From contig JACPYS010000055.1 in assembly GCA_016195915.1 (NCBI GenBank), positions 142,057 through 206,056 on the forward strand: 64,000 nt of DNA, in the 5' to 3' direction. Below the pieces are notes generated by a model. That model was not told where the DNA came from. It did not search any database and saw only the letters and a program-made list of their open reading frames with translations. This DNA comes from Betaproteobacteria bacterium (GTDB lineage: Bacteria; Pseudomonadota; Gammaproteobacteria; Burkholderiales; SG8-39). The translations under genes and the position numbers were made by a program. Below are positions 31,767-40,171 of the stretch, piece after piece. Each line of letters opens with the position of its first letter. Position 1 is the stretch's first letter.

Positions 31767-32507
31767 TCAGGCAGCCTTCTTTGCCCAGCGCTCGAGTTCT
31801 TCCCATCCGCCGATGTGCTGGCCGTTCACGAACACCTGCGGCACCGTGCTCTTGCCCGTGATCGCGCCGACGATGCGGCTGCGGTTGGTGTTCGGCAGCG
31901 GGACTGCAGCGTAGTCGTAGCCGAGTTCGTTGAGCAGCGCCTTCGCCTTGGCGCAGAAATGGCAGCCCTCGCGCGTGAGGATCGCCACCTGGTCGGGCTT
32001 CTTCGCCTTCGGGTTGAGGTAGGCGAGCATCGTGTCCGCGTCCGACACTTCGAACGGGTCGCCGGGTTTCTCCGGTTCGATGAACATCTTCTGCACCACC
32101 CCGTCTTTCACCAGCATCGAATAGCGCCACGAGCGCTTGCCGAAGCCCAGGTCCCTCTTTTCGACGAGCATGCCCATGCCTTCGGTGAATTCACCGTTGC
32201 CGTCGGGGATCATGACGAGGTTCTGCGCTTCCTGGGTGGCCGCCCACTCGTTCATGACGAAGGCGTCGTTGACCGACACGCACAGGATCGCATCGACCCC
32301 GTTGACGAAGAACGCCGGCGCCAGTTCGTCGTAGCGCGGCAGGTGCGTGGTCGAGCAGGTAGGCGTGAAAGCCCCGGGCAGCGAGAATACGACCACGGTC
32401 CTGCCCTTGAACAACTCGTCGGTGGTGAGGTTTTTCCACTCACCGTTCTGGCGCGTGCGGAAAGTGACCTGCGGGACCTTGCGGCCTTCGTGGTTCGGAA
32501 GCGACAT
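31767..32507 (-). CDS. Peroxiredoxin-glutaredoxin hybrid
   Basis: A 246-aa glutathione-dependent peroxidase. Residues ~1-165 are a Prx5-type peroxiredoxin with peroxidatic Cys51 in [14 protein letters not shown]. Residues ~172-246 are a glutaredoxin with the CHFC active site (Cys182, Cys185) and [14 protein letters not shown]. The glutaredoxin domain lets the enzyme use glutathione directly to reduce peroxides. Similar fusions are known from Haemophilus, Chromatium and others. An AT-rich promoter region with a perfect palindrome (32588-32605) lies upstream. Confidence 0.92.
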   Translation of the reverse strand: MSLPNHEGRKVPQVTFRTRQNGEWKNLTTDELFKGRTVVVFSLPGAFTPTCSTTHLPRYDELAPAFFVNGVDAILCVSVNDAFVMNEWAATQEAQNLVMIPDGNGEFTEGMGMLVEKRDLGFGKRSWRYSMLVKDGVVQKMFIEPEKPGDPFEVSDADTMLAYLNPKAKKPDQVAILTREGCHFCAKAKALLNELGYDYAAVPLPNTNRSRIVGAITGKSTVPQVFVNGQHIGGWEELERWAKKAA

Positions 32508-32834
32508 CGTGGTTTCCTCTGATGATTGAGTGGCGATGGCCGCATCCTGCCAGTGGTTTTAGATAGAGTAAAATGATTAATATATATGTAAATAATAGTA
32601 TTTACCTAACTTCAAAACTGGTCGACCACCTGCGGCGAATACGCGAGCACCTGCAGGCTGGCGGCCTTCGGCCGTTTCAAGTCCGGTGGGACTACCGCGG
32701 CGCATCTAAAACGATTTCTGATTGACGACGATCGCTATATGATCCCGCAATGAGACTGCGTCCGATCGGCGGAGCGCGTCGGGCGCCGGTCATGCGAACA
32801 ATCGATCGCGCTCGCAACTCCAGGAGACAGAAAG
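32508..32834. other. Intergenic region with AT-rich promoter island
   Basis: About 327 bases between divergent genes (peroxiredoxin and Bug protein 3). Bases 32560-32612 are strikingly AT-rich for this genome and contain a perfect palindrome. No coding frame with a recognisable product was found. The rest is ordinary GC-rich sequence with no clear feature; TATATGAT at about 32734-32741 may be a -10 element for the rightward gene. Confidence 0.6.
32588..32605. promoter_or_regulatory. Perfect AT-rich palindrome upstream of peroxiredoxin
   Basis: GTAAATA-ATAG-TATTTAC is a perfect 7+4+7 inverted repeat, 81 bases before the peroxiredoxin start. The central ATAG and nearby ATAG/CTAT tetranucleotides recall OxyR half sites, but the 10-base OxyR spacing is not kept. 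A dimeric repressor/activator site is likely; the regulator is unknown. Confidence 0.5.
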
Positions 32835-33836
32835 ATGAAGCTGATGAGAGCCGTTTTGGGGGCCATTGCCGGCGCCACGATCAGCCTTGTTCCGGTGGCG
32901 GCCACTGCGCAGGAATATCCGGCCAGACCGATCCGCCTGTTGATTCCGTTCACCCCCGGTGGCGGCACCGATTTTGTTTCGCGTGTGGTCGGCGGCAAAC
33001 TGGCTGAGACGCTGAAGTGGCAAATCGTGCCGGAAAATCGTCCCGGTGCATCGGGCAATCTGGCGATAGAACTGGCCGCCAAGTCCGCGCCGGATGGCTA
33101 CACCATCGTGATGGGCCAGTCCGACAATATGATGCTCGGCCCGTATCTGTACGCCAATGTCGGTTACGACACGATCAGGAGCTTCGTGCCGATCGTTCAG
33201 GTTTCCGAGGCGCCGCTCATCCTGGTAACCAATGCCGCGGGCAATGCTCCGACGGGTGGCGCCCAGTCCCGTCTGGTGAGCGTGGCGGATCTGATAGCGA
33301 AGGGGAAAACCGCATCCGGCCTCATCTGGGCCACTGCCGGCAATGGCAGCATGGGCCACCTGTACGGCGAACAGTTCAGGTCAGTCGCCGCGATCAAGCT
33401 GTTGCAGGTGCCGTATAAAGGGGCTGCGCCCGCGATGACCGATCTGATGGGTGGGCAGGTCGACGTGGCAATCCTGTCGGTGCCGTCGGTACTTCCCCAT
33501 GTCAGAGGCGGCAAGCTCAATCCGGTGGCGGTGACGACGTCCAGGCGTTCGGCGATGTTGCCCAACACACCAACGCTCGACGAGGCCGGTGTCAAGGGCG
33601 TCGATACCGCGATCTGGCTGGGTTTGTTTGCCCCGGCCGGCACGCCGGCTGCGATTGTTGCCCGGCTGAATGCGGAAGTAAACAGGGTGCTGCAGTTGCC
33701 CGAGGTGCGCGAAAAGATCAGTAACGGCGGAGCGACCCCGGTCGGCGGTTCGAGCGAGGAGTTCGGCGCATTCGTCCACTCCGACTACGCCAAGTGGGGC
33801 CGGATCGTCAGGGATTCGGGCGTCAAGCTCGAATAG
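32835..33836 (+). CDS. TTT (Bug-family) periplasmic binding protein 3
   Basis: A 333-aa exported protein. Signal peptide to about residue 26 (VPVAATAQ), then EYPARPIRLLIPFTPGGGTD, family block PDGYTIVMGQS, and HVRGGKLNPVAVTTSRRS. An insertion of ~10 residues (APTGGAQSRLVSVADLIAKG) follows the central strand; it is longer than in most relatives. It is followed 16 bases on by a CoA transferase and then an HMG-CoA-lyase-like gene, making an uptake and catabolism unit for a carboxylate activated as CoA ester. Confidence 0.88.
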   Translation: MKLMRAVLGAIAGATISLVPVAATAQEYPARPIRLLIPFTPGGGTDFVSRVVGGKLAETLKWQIVPENRPGASGNLAIELAAKSAPDGYTIVMGQSDNMMLGPYLYANVGYDTIRSFVPIVQVSEAPLILVTNAAGNAPTGGAQSRLVSVADLIAKGKTASGLIWATAGNGSMGHLYGEQFRSVAAIKLLQVPYKGAAPAMTDLMGGQVDVAILSVPSVLPHVRGGKLNPVAVTTSRRSAMLPNTPTLDEAGVKGVDTAIWLGLFAPAGTPAAIVARLNAEVNRVLQLPEVREKISNGGATPVGGSSEEFGAFVHSDYAKWGRIVRDSGVKLE

Positions 33837-33852
33837 GCCAGGCTGAAAGCTC

Positions 33853-35031
33853 ATGCAGCTCGCAGGCATACGCGTCGTCGATTTGACGCGCATCGTCGCC
33901 GGTCCGTTCTGCTCCATGTTCCTGGCGGACATGGGGGCAGAGGTGATCAAGGTCGAACACCCGCACGAGGGCGACCCCGTGCGCAAGCAGGGCGCAGCCC
34001 GCAACGGCTATTCGCTCTATTTCGCCTCGTTCAATCGCAACAAGCGTTCCATCACGCTCGACCTGCGCAGCGAGAAGGGCAAGGCGATCCTGCGCGAACT
34101 GATCCGCCGGGCCGATGTGGTGGTCAACAACTACCGCCCCGGGGTGATGGACAAAATGGGCTTCGGGCGCGATGCCTTGCGCGGCCTGAAGCGCGACATC
34201 GTCAGCTGCCACGTTACCGGGTTCGGCCTCGACGGGCCGTACCGCGACCGCCCGTCATTCGATTTCATCGCCCAGGCGATGAGTGGTTTCATGAGCGTCA
34301 ATGGCGTGGAAGGCGGTCCGCCGATGCGCGCCGCGCCGCCGATCTCGGACCTGGTGGCAGGCGCCTATGCAGCCATGGGAATCCTGGCGGCGCTGCTGCG
34401 GCGCGTCCGCACCGGCGAGGGCGAAGAGGTATCGACCGCATTGACCGACGGCATGACCAGCATGCTCGCGTTTCTGGCGACCAATTATTTTGCCGACGGA
34501 AGGCAACCCCTGCGTACCGGCAACGACCATGCGCTGGTTGCGCCCTATGGCCTGTTCGAGGCTGCCGACGGACAAATCGCAGTGGCGCCCTCGAACGACA
34601 CCTATTATTTCAAACTCATGGCCGCGTTGGAGCTCGATCATCTTGAATGCCACCCCGAGTTTCAGACCAATGCCGAGCGTTTCGAACATCGTGCCGCAAT
34701 CAACGCTGAAATCAACGCGCGCACCCGCAGCGGCACCGTCGCGCACTGGATCGAGAAGCTCAATGCCGCAGGCGTGCCCTGCGGGCGCGTGCTTGGTCTC
34801 GGCGAAGTGTTCGACGATCCGCAGACCCGACACCAGCGGATGCGCATCACCATCGATCATCCGGAGCACGGGCCGCTGGATGTGCTGGGATTTCCGATCA
34901 AGTTTACCGACGATCCGTGCCGCATGCACCGCCCGCCGCCGGTACTGGGGGCGGATACCGACGCGATCCTCGCCGAACTCGGGCGCGATGCTGCCGCCAT
35001 TGCCGCGCTGCGCGCCCATAGCGTCATATAG
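33853..35031 (+). CDS. CaiB/BaiF family (type III) CoA transferase
   Basis: A 392-aa enzyme that moves CoA between carboxylic acids through a covalent aspartyl-CoA intermediate. The catalytic Asp166 lies in PPISDLVAGAYAAMG. Other blocks are RVVDLTRIVAGPFCSM, NYRPGVMDKMGFG and SFDFIAQAMSG. The length matches formyl-CoA transferase relatives (~400). Its neighbours, a binding protein and an HMG-CoA-lyase-like enzyme, suggest the acid is a hydroxy-dicarboxylic acid cleaved as its CoA ester. Confidence 0.9.
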   Translation: MQLAGIRVVDLTRIVAGPFCSMFLADMGAEVIKVEHPHEGDPVRKQGAARNGYSLYFASFNRNKRSITLDLRSEKGKAILRELIRRADVVVNNYRPGVMDKMGFGRDALRGLKRDIVSCHVTGFGLDGPYRDRPSFDFIAQAMSGFMSVNGVEGGPPMRAAPPISDLVAGAYAAMGILAALLRRVRTGEGEEVSTALTDGMTSMLAFLATNYFADGRQPLRTGNDHALVAPYGLFEAADGQIAVAPSNDTYYFKLMAALELDHLECHPEFQTNAERFEHRAAINAEINARTRSGTVAHWIEKLNAAGVPCGRVLGLGEVFDDPQTRHQRMRITIDHPEHGPLDVLGFPIKFTDDPCRMHRPPPVLGADTDAILAELGRDAAAIAALRAHSVI

Positions 35032-35060
35032 ACTCTGCACGTCGCCGCAGGAGAATTGCC

Positions 35061-36017
35061 ATGCCGTTCGCACCCAGGTCCGCAGACGATCGTTTCGTAC
35101 TGGTTACCGAAGTCGGTACCCGCGACGGCTTTCAGACTGAGCCGAAATTCATTCCGACGGAACTCAAGGCGGAGGTCATCAACGCCCTGATCGATGCCGG
35201 TGTCCGCAGCCTCGAGGCGAGTTCGTTCGTCTCGCCGCGCGCCGTGCCGCAGATGGCCGATGCATCCGAGGTGATGGCACTGATCCGGCGCAAGCCCGGC
35301 GTACGCCTGAGCGCCCTGGTGCCGAACGCTCGGGGCGCCGAGCGCGCGGCGGCTGCGACGGTGGACATGATGGCGTGTTTCGTTTCCGCTTCCGAGACGC
35401 ACTGCCAGGCGAATCTCAACAAGTCGCTCGACGCGGCATTGGCGGATTTCGCGGACTTGGCGCCGATCGCGCACCAGTCTGGCATCGCGCTGCGTGGCGC
35501 AGTCGCCACCGCGTTCGGCTGCCCTTTCGAGGGCGAAGTGTCGATCGACAACATTCTCAAACTGGTCGAGGCGTATCTTCGAGGTGGCGCGCGTCACATC
35601 AGCCTGGGCGACACTACCGGCATGGCGACGCCGCCGGTGGTCACGCGCACGGTGGAAGCAATCCGGGCGCGCTTTCCGGAAGCGATCATCGCACTGCACT
35701 TTCACAATACCCGCGGCATCGGATTGGCGAACGTGATGAACGGGCTGGAACTGGGCGTGCGTGAATATGACGCTTCGATCGGCGGTTTGGGAGGTTGCCC
35801 GTTCGCGCCGGGCGCCACGGGGAACATCTGCACCGAGGATCTGGTCTACCTGTTGCATGAATGCGGATACGAAACCGGCATCGACATCGAAGCTCTGGCT
35901 GCAGTTGCACGGCGCGTGCAGGAGGTGATGGAACGCGACCTGCCGGGCCAGTTCATGAAGGCCGGCCCGAGGCTCAGGCTGAGTTCGCTCCAGTCGGTGC
36001 GGCGCGCAGCCGGCTGA
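35061..36017 (+). CDS. Hydroxymethylglutaryl-CoA lyase-like enzyme
   Basis: A 318-aa DRE-TIM metallolyase. The opening VTEVGTRDGFQTE and SLEASSFVSPRAVPQMAD match HMG-CoA lyase/citramalyl-CoA lyase. The metal site HFHNTRGIGLAN and the catalytic Cys in GGLGGCPFAPGATGN are present. It splits a 3-hydroxy-acyl-CoA into acetyl-CoA plus a keto acid, or a related pair. Preceded by the CoA transferase at a 29-base gap, so the pathway would be acid to CoA ester to cleavage. A strong hairpin (36052-36086) follows. Confidence 0.9.
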   Translation: MPFAPRSADDRFVLVTEVGTRDGFQTEPKFIPTELKAEVINALIDAGVRSLEASSFVSPRAVPQMADASEVMALIRRKPGVRLSALVPNARGAERAAAATVDMMACFVSASETHCQANLNKSLDAALADFADLAPIAHQSGIALRGAVATAFGCPFEGEVSIDNILKLVEAYLRGGARHISLGDTTGMATPPVVTRTVEAIRARFPEAIIALHFHNTRGIGLANVMNGLELGVREYDASIGGLGGCPFAPGATGNICTEDLVYLLHECGYETGIDIEALAAVARRVQEVMERDLPGQFMKAGPRLRLSSLQSVRRAAG

Positions 36018-36051
36018 CTGCCGGCGGGTGCCAGTCGCCTGTCGCTGAAGA

Positions 36052-36086
36052 GGGAGAATTGCCGGCGCTGCGCCGGCAATTCTCCC
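36052..36086. terminator. Bidirectional terminator hairpin
   Basis: A perfect 15-bp stem (GGGAGAATTGCCGGC / GCCGGCAATTCTCCC) with a five-base loop lies between two convergent genes (36017 and 36137). There is no T-run after the stem, so it may end transcription by structure or with Rho. It is the longest perfect hairpin I found in the window. Confidence 0.65.
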
Positions 36087-36136
36087 GATGGGATCCAGGC
36101 GAGGCGCAATGCGCACATGGTCGCTCCGGGTCGACG

Positions 36137-37117
36137 TCAGACGGTGAGCACGATCTTCCCGAACAACGCGTTCGAGCGCATATAGTCCTGCGCCGCTCTC
36201 GCCTGATCAAGCGGAAAGCTGCGGTCCACCGGCACGCCGATTCTGCGGCTCTCGATCGCGGGCATCAGGTCGCGCGCCATCGCGTCCATGAGCAGGCCGA
36301 ATTCCTCGACGTCGCGGGTGCGGAACGTCACGCCGAGCAGCCGGATGCGCTTCTTCGACAGCAAGTCGAGGTCGATCTCGGTCTTCAGCCCGCCCATGCG
36401 CCCGATCTGCACTAGCCGACCCTTCAATGCGAGGCAGGCCATGTGCCCCGCGAACGCGCTCGCGCCCACCATGTCGAGCACCACGTCGACGCCCCGGCCG
36501 TTGCTGTGCTTGATTACCGCGGCGGAAAAATCCTCGGACTTGTAGTCGATGCCGACCTCCAATCCGAACGGCTTGAGCTTTTCCAGCTTGTCGCGCGAGC
36601 CGGTGCCGAAGATGCGGCCCGCACCGAGGAGTTTCGCGATCTGCACCGCGGCGATGCCCACGCCGCTGGTGGCGCCTTGCACCAGCACGCTTTCGTCGCG
36701 CTGCATCGCCGCGTTGGTGACCAGTGCGTCATGCGCGGTGAGGAACGCGACCGGAACCGCCGCCGCTTCGACCCAGGAGAAATCCGCTGGCACGCGCAAC
36801 GCGACGCGGCTGTGCAGCAGCGTCTTCTGGGCATACGCGCCCGAAGGCATCCCCATCACGCGCTCACCGGGCTTGAAGCCGGTGACGCCCGGCCCGAGAC
36901 CGATCACCTCGCCGGCCGCTTCGAGTCCGGCGATCGGCGCGGGCGGCTTCGTCGGCATGCGCTCGTAATGCCCCGCGCGCAAGCCGAGGTCGGCGCGGTT
37001 CATGCCGGCCGCCTTGACCGCGACGAGCAGTTCGCCCGGACCGGGAACCGGATCCGCAACGTCCTGCCATTGAAGTTCGTTGCCGCCCGCGCCCGCGGCG
37101 ATGACCATTGCCTTCAT
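36137..37117 (-). CDS. NADPH:quinone reductase-like dehydrogenase
   Basis: A 326-aa medium-chain reductase of the quinone oxidoreductase branch. It has AAGMNRADLGLRAGHYE in place of zinc ligands, VLVQGATSGVGIAAVQIAK as nucleotide loop, and DVVLDMVGASAF. Zinc-free, NADPH-dependent, it reduces quinones or alkenals. The ATG at 37117 is chosen at MKAMVI, with GGAGAGC-type site upstream; the longer frame to 37327 runs into the neighbour. It is last in the six-gene operon that starts at 41155. Confidence 0.88.
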   Translation of the reverse strand: MKAMVIAAGAGGNELQWQDVADPVPGPGELLVAVKAAGMNRADLGLRAGHYERMPTKPPAPIAGLEAAGEVIGLGPGVTGFKPGERVMGMPSGAYAQKTLLHSRVALRVPADFSWVEAAAVPVAFLTAHDALVTNAAMQRDESVLVQGATSGVGIAAVQIAKLLGAGRIFGTGSRDKLEKLKPFGLEVGIDYKSEDFSAAVIKHSNGRGVDVVLDMVGASAFAGHMACLALKGRLVQIGRMGGLKTEIDLDLLSKKRIRLLGVTFRTRDVEEFGLLMDAMARDLMPAIESRRIGVPVDRSFPLDQARAAQDYMRSNALFGKIVLTV

Positions 37118-37127
37118 TCCGCTCTCC

Positions 37128-37928
37128 TCACTTCGGATGGATGCCGTAGCGTTTTGCCCACGCGAGGCTCGCGCGCGTGCCCGCCTTGGGTGTGTATTCG
37201 AGCCCGATGCTGCGGTCGTAGCCCTGTCTGCCCAGATAATCGATGAACCAGTGCAGGTCGAGTTCTCCCGCGCCCGGCTCGTGGCGCCCCGGCGGATTGC
37301 CGATCTGCACGTAGGCGATGTCCGCACGGTGCTGCTCGAACCGGCGCGTCAGGGCGCCTTGTTCCATGTGCACGTGATAGGTGTCGAACACCAGCTTCAC
37401 GTCGTCACGGCCCGTCGCGCGTATCACCGCCACCCCTTCCTCGAGCGTGTGCAGCAGGAATTTCGCAAAGCGCGCGCGGCACACCGGCTCGAACACGATG
37501 GTGATGCCGAGCGGCTTCGCGCGCTCCGCCGTCCAGGCGAGGTTCTCGGCGTACAGCGCACGGCAGCGCGCCGCATCCGCGCCCTCCGGCATCTCGCCCG
37601 CGGGCGGATGCAGAAAAGGCATGCGGCAGGTGGCGGCGAACTCGAGCGAACGTTCCGCGCTCGCGCGGAAATCGGCTTCGCGTCCCGGTATCGCCGCGTT
37701 ACCGCGCTCGCCTCTGCCCCAGTGAAGTATCGTGAGTCCATTGGTGAGCGCGAGGCCGTTCGCCTCGAGCAGGTGTTTCAATTCCGCCGCCGTCACCTCG
37801 TAGTGCGGCGAGAACTCGACCGCGTCGAAACCGTCCCGCGCCGCGGCCTCGAAGCGCTGCGCGAGCGGCAGTTCGGTGTACAGCCAGCGCAGGTTTGGCG
37901 CGAAGCGGGGCGTTTGCACGGCCGTCAT
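37128..37928 (-). CDS. Hydroxypyruvate isomerase-like TIM barrel 1
   Basis: A 266-aa protein of the Hyi/OtnI family (sugar isomerase/epimerase fold). Metal and catalytic residues appear in FEPVCRARF, DTYHVHMEQGAL, QIGNPPGRHEPGAGELD and GLEYTPKAG. Known members convert hydroxypyruvate to tartronate semialdehyde or isomerise 2-oxo-tetronates. The ATG at 37928 overlaps the upstream Bug gene stop (ATGA), so translation is coupled. A second, divergent copy lies on the other side of the Bug gene. Confidence 0.85.
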   Translation of the reverse strand: MTAVQTPRFAPNLRWLYTELPLAQRFEAAARDGFDAVEFSPHYEVTAAELKHLLEANGLALTNGLTILHWGRGERGNAAIPGREADFRASAERSLEFAATCRMPFLHPPAGEMPEGADAARCRALYAENLAWTAERAKPLGITIVFEPVCRARFAKFLLHTLEEGVAVIRATGRDDVKLVFDTYHVHMEQGALTRRFEQHRADIAYVQIGNPPGRHEPGAGELDLHWFIDYLGRQGYDRSIGLEYTPKAGTRASLAWAKRYGIHPK

Positions 37929-38902
37929 TCGACGCTGATCTTCGCGTCGCGGATCACGCGGCCCCAGCGCTCGCGCTCGGATTTCATGAATTCCCCGGCC
38001 TCGCCCGGCGTCATCGCGAACGGCTCCACACCGAGCTTGGCGTAGCGTTCCTTCACATCGGCGCTGTTGACGGCCTTCACAGTCTCCGCATTGAGCTTCT
38101 GCACCACGTCCTGCGGCAAACCCGCGGGCCCGAGCAGCGCGGCCCAGGCATTGACCTCGAAGCCGGCGTAACCGGACTCGGCGATCGTAGGCAGGTCGGG
38201 GAACAACGCGGAGCGCTTCGAGGTGGTGATCGCAATCGCGCGCACCTTGCCGGCCAGCACGTTCGGCATGGCCGAGACGATGTTGTCGAACATGAACTGG
38301 ATCTGCCCGCCGATCAGGTCGGTGGCGGCGGGCGCCGTGCCCTTGTAAGGCACGTGCACCGCGTCGAATCCCGCCATCATCTTGAGCAGCTCGATGCCCA
38401 GGTGCAGGTTGCTGCCGCGGCCCGGCGTGCCGAAATTGAGCTTGCCCGGATTGGCCTTCGCGTATGCGACGAACTCCTGCACGCTTTTTACCGGCAAGCC
38501 GGGATTCACGATCAGCAGGGTCGTTACGTTGCCCACCATCGCGATCGGCGTGAAGTCCCTCTGCGGGTCCCAGGACAGCTTGGTCAGGTTGGGGTTTACG
38601 GCGTGGGTGGACGAAGGCACGACGACGAGGGTGTAACCGTCGGGCGCCGACCTCGCGACGAATTCGGACCCGATGGCGCCGGTCGCGCCGGGCCGGTTCT
38701 CGACCACGAACGCCTGCCCGAGGGCGCCCTGCAGCTTCTCGGCGAGGATGCGCGCGAGGATGTCGGTGGGCCCGCCGGCCGGAAAGCCGTTTACGATCTT
38801 CACGGGCCGCGCAGGCCAGGCCTGCGCCCGGGCATGCGGCGCGGCAGCCGCAAGCATTCCAAGAGCGGCGACGGCCGCAAGGGTTCGTCTGAGTCTTTCC
38901 AT
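37925..38902 (-). CDS. TTT (Bug-family) periplasmic binding protein 4
   Basis: A 325-aa exported binding protein. Signal peptide (AAVAALGMLAAAAPHARA, ending near residue 26), then QAWPARPVKIVNGFPAGGPT, APDGYTLVVVPSS and HVPYKGTAPAATDLIGGQIQ. It sits between two hydroxypyruvate-isomerase-like genes and is translationally coupled to the downstream one. Its ligand is therefore probably a sugar acid or hydroxy-acid used by those enzymes. No TctA/TctB genes accompany it. Confidence 0.88.
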   Translation of the reverse strand: MERLRRTLAAVAALGMLAAAAPHARAQAWPARPVKIVNGFPAGGPTDILARILAEKLQGALGQAFVVENRPGATGAIGSEFVARSAPDGYTLVVVPSSTHAVNPNLTKLSWDPQRDFTPIAMVGNVTTLLIVNPGLPVKSVQEFVAYAKANPGKLNFGTPGRGSNLHLGIELLKMMAGFDAVHVPYKGTAPAATDLIGGQIQFMFDNIVSAMPNVLAGKVRAIAITTSKRSALFPDLPTIAESGYAGFEVNAWAALLGPAGLPQDVVQKLNAETVKAVNSADVKERYAKLGVEPFAMTPGEAGEFMKSERERWGRVIRDAKISVE

Positions 38903-38913
38903 GTGCTCCTCCG

Positions 38914-39711
38914 TCAAACCGTTTGTGCCGCGTCGATGCCGAATCGCTTCGCCCATCCGAGGCTCGCGAGCGTGGTACCGGTCGGCTTGTACTCGGCCGA
39001 TATCCATCCATCGAATTGTTTGCGTTCGAGCAGATCGAACAGGAAGTCGAAGTCGAGTTCCCCCGCTCCCGGTTCGTTGCGCGAGGGTGGATTCGCAATC
39101 TGGAAGTGCGCGATGCGCTCAAGATGATTTTCCAGCGTGGTCGCCACCGCGCCTTCTTCCATTGCAGCGTGGTGCGTGTCGTATACGAGACGCAGATTGT
39201 CGCGGCCGAGTTCGTCCATGATGGCGATGGCCTCCGCAGTTCGATTGAGGAGGAACTCGCAGTGCGAGGCCTTGCAGATCGGCTCCATCGCGATGGTCAC
39301 ACCCGAGGCTTTCGCCAGATCGCAGGCATACGCGAGGTTCTCGAGATATATGGCGCGGCAACGGGCGCGCCCGGCACTGTGCGGAACGATGCCGGAGGCG
39401 GCATGGATCAGCGGGCAGCCGAGCGTGACGGCGTAATCGAGCGCGAGCCGGACGCCTTCGCGGAACTCTCCTTCGCGGCCCGGCAGCGCCGCGATGCCGA
39501 GTTCGCCGGCATCCCAGTTCCCGGAAGGCGTAAGCATGTAGACGAATTTGAGCCCATGCTCATCGATTCGCGCCTTGAGTTCTTTCGCGGGATAAGCGTA
39601 CGGCAGGCTGAAATCCACCGCCCTGAAGCCGATCTGGGCGGCGACGCGCAGCCGCTCGTAGAACGGCCACTCGAGGAACAGCCAGCGCAGGTTCGCCGAA
39701 AGCGGATTCAT
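38914..39711 (-). CDS. Hydroxypyruvate isomerase-like TIM barrel 2
   Basis: A 265-aa paralogue of the protein at 37128-37928, with the same key blocks (AMEPICKASHCEFLL, YDTHHAAMEEGAV, QIANPPSRNEPGAGELDFD, SAEYKPTG). Both keep the Hyi-family metal ligands, but they differ clearly in the substrate loops, so two related substrates or steps are likely. The ATG at 39711 overlaps the stop of the lipocalin-like gene upstream. A 12-base gap leads to the Bug gene. Confidence 0.85.
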   Translation of the reverse strand: MNPLSANLRWLFLEWPFYERLRVAAQIGFRAVDFSLPYAYPAKELKARIDEHGLKFVYMLTPSGNWDAGELGIAALPGREGEFREGVRLALDYAVTLGCPLIHAASGIVPHSAGRARCRAIYLENLAYACDLAKASGVTIAMEPICKASHCEFLLNRTAEAIAIMDELGRDNLRLVYDTHHAAMEEGAVATTLENHLERIAHFQIANPPSRNEPGAGELDFDFLFDLLERKQFDGWISAEYKPTGTTLASLGWAKRFGIDAAQTV

Positions 39712-40130
39712 CCCGCTCTTTCCCATTCCACCACCGCTGCGCGTTTTCTTCCGTCGACGATCCATTCGCCCACGAGCGCGATGCGGCCGCCCTCGCGCGG
39801 CTCGATACGCCGCGCCTGCTCTTCTCCTATCCAGTTGGGCAGCAGGCTCACTTCGATGCGGTGGTAGGCGGTGTCGCCTTCGACGCGGTAGCGCCCGCAG
39901 TAGGTGACGTAGTCGTCGAACGCGCCCGCCTTCTCGTCCTGAGTGGCGCGCAGCCGGTCGGCAACCGCGAAAGGGCGCCGGTTCGCGCGCATCATCGAAC
40001 CGGACATGTATCCATCCGGCGTATACATGATGTAGCCCAGCGCGTCATCGCCGAGCGGGTAGATCTTCTCGCCACCCTCGTAGCGGGTGTAGTAGCGCAC
40101 GAGGCGCCAGACGCCTGCGAGCGGGTTCAT
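39708..40130 (-). CDS. Lipocalin-like domain protein
   Basis: A 140-aa beta-barrel protein of the lipocalin-like 5 family (NPLAGVWRLVRYYTRYEGGE, YIMYTPDGYMSGSMM). Such proteins often accompany catabolic enzymes in Burkholderiales and may bind or process small acids; the function is unknown. It is coupled by ATGA (39708-39711) to the hydroxypyruvate-isomerase-like gene. Confidence 0.75.
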   Translation of the reverse strand: MNPLAGVWRLVRYYTRYEGGEKIYPLGDDALGYIMYTPDGYMSGSMMRANRRPFAVADRLRATQDEKAGAFDDYVTYCGRYRVEGDTAYHRIEVSLLPNWIGEEQARRIEPREGGRIALVGEWIVDGRKRAAVVEWERAG

Positions 40131-40171
40131 CGGGAATGCTTCTGCGCAAGGGTTTGCATGGCGCTCACTCC

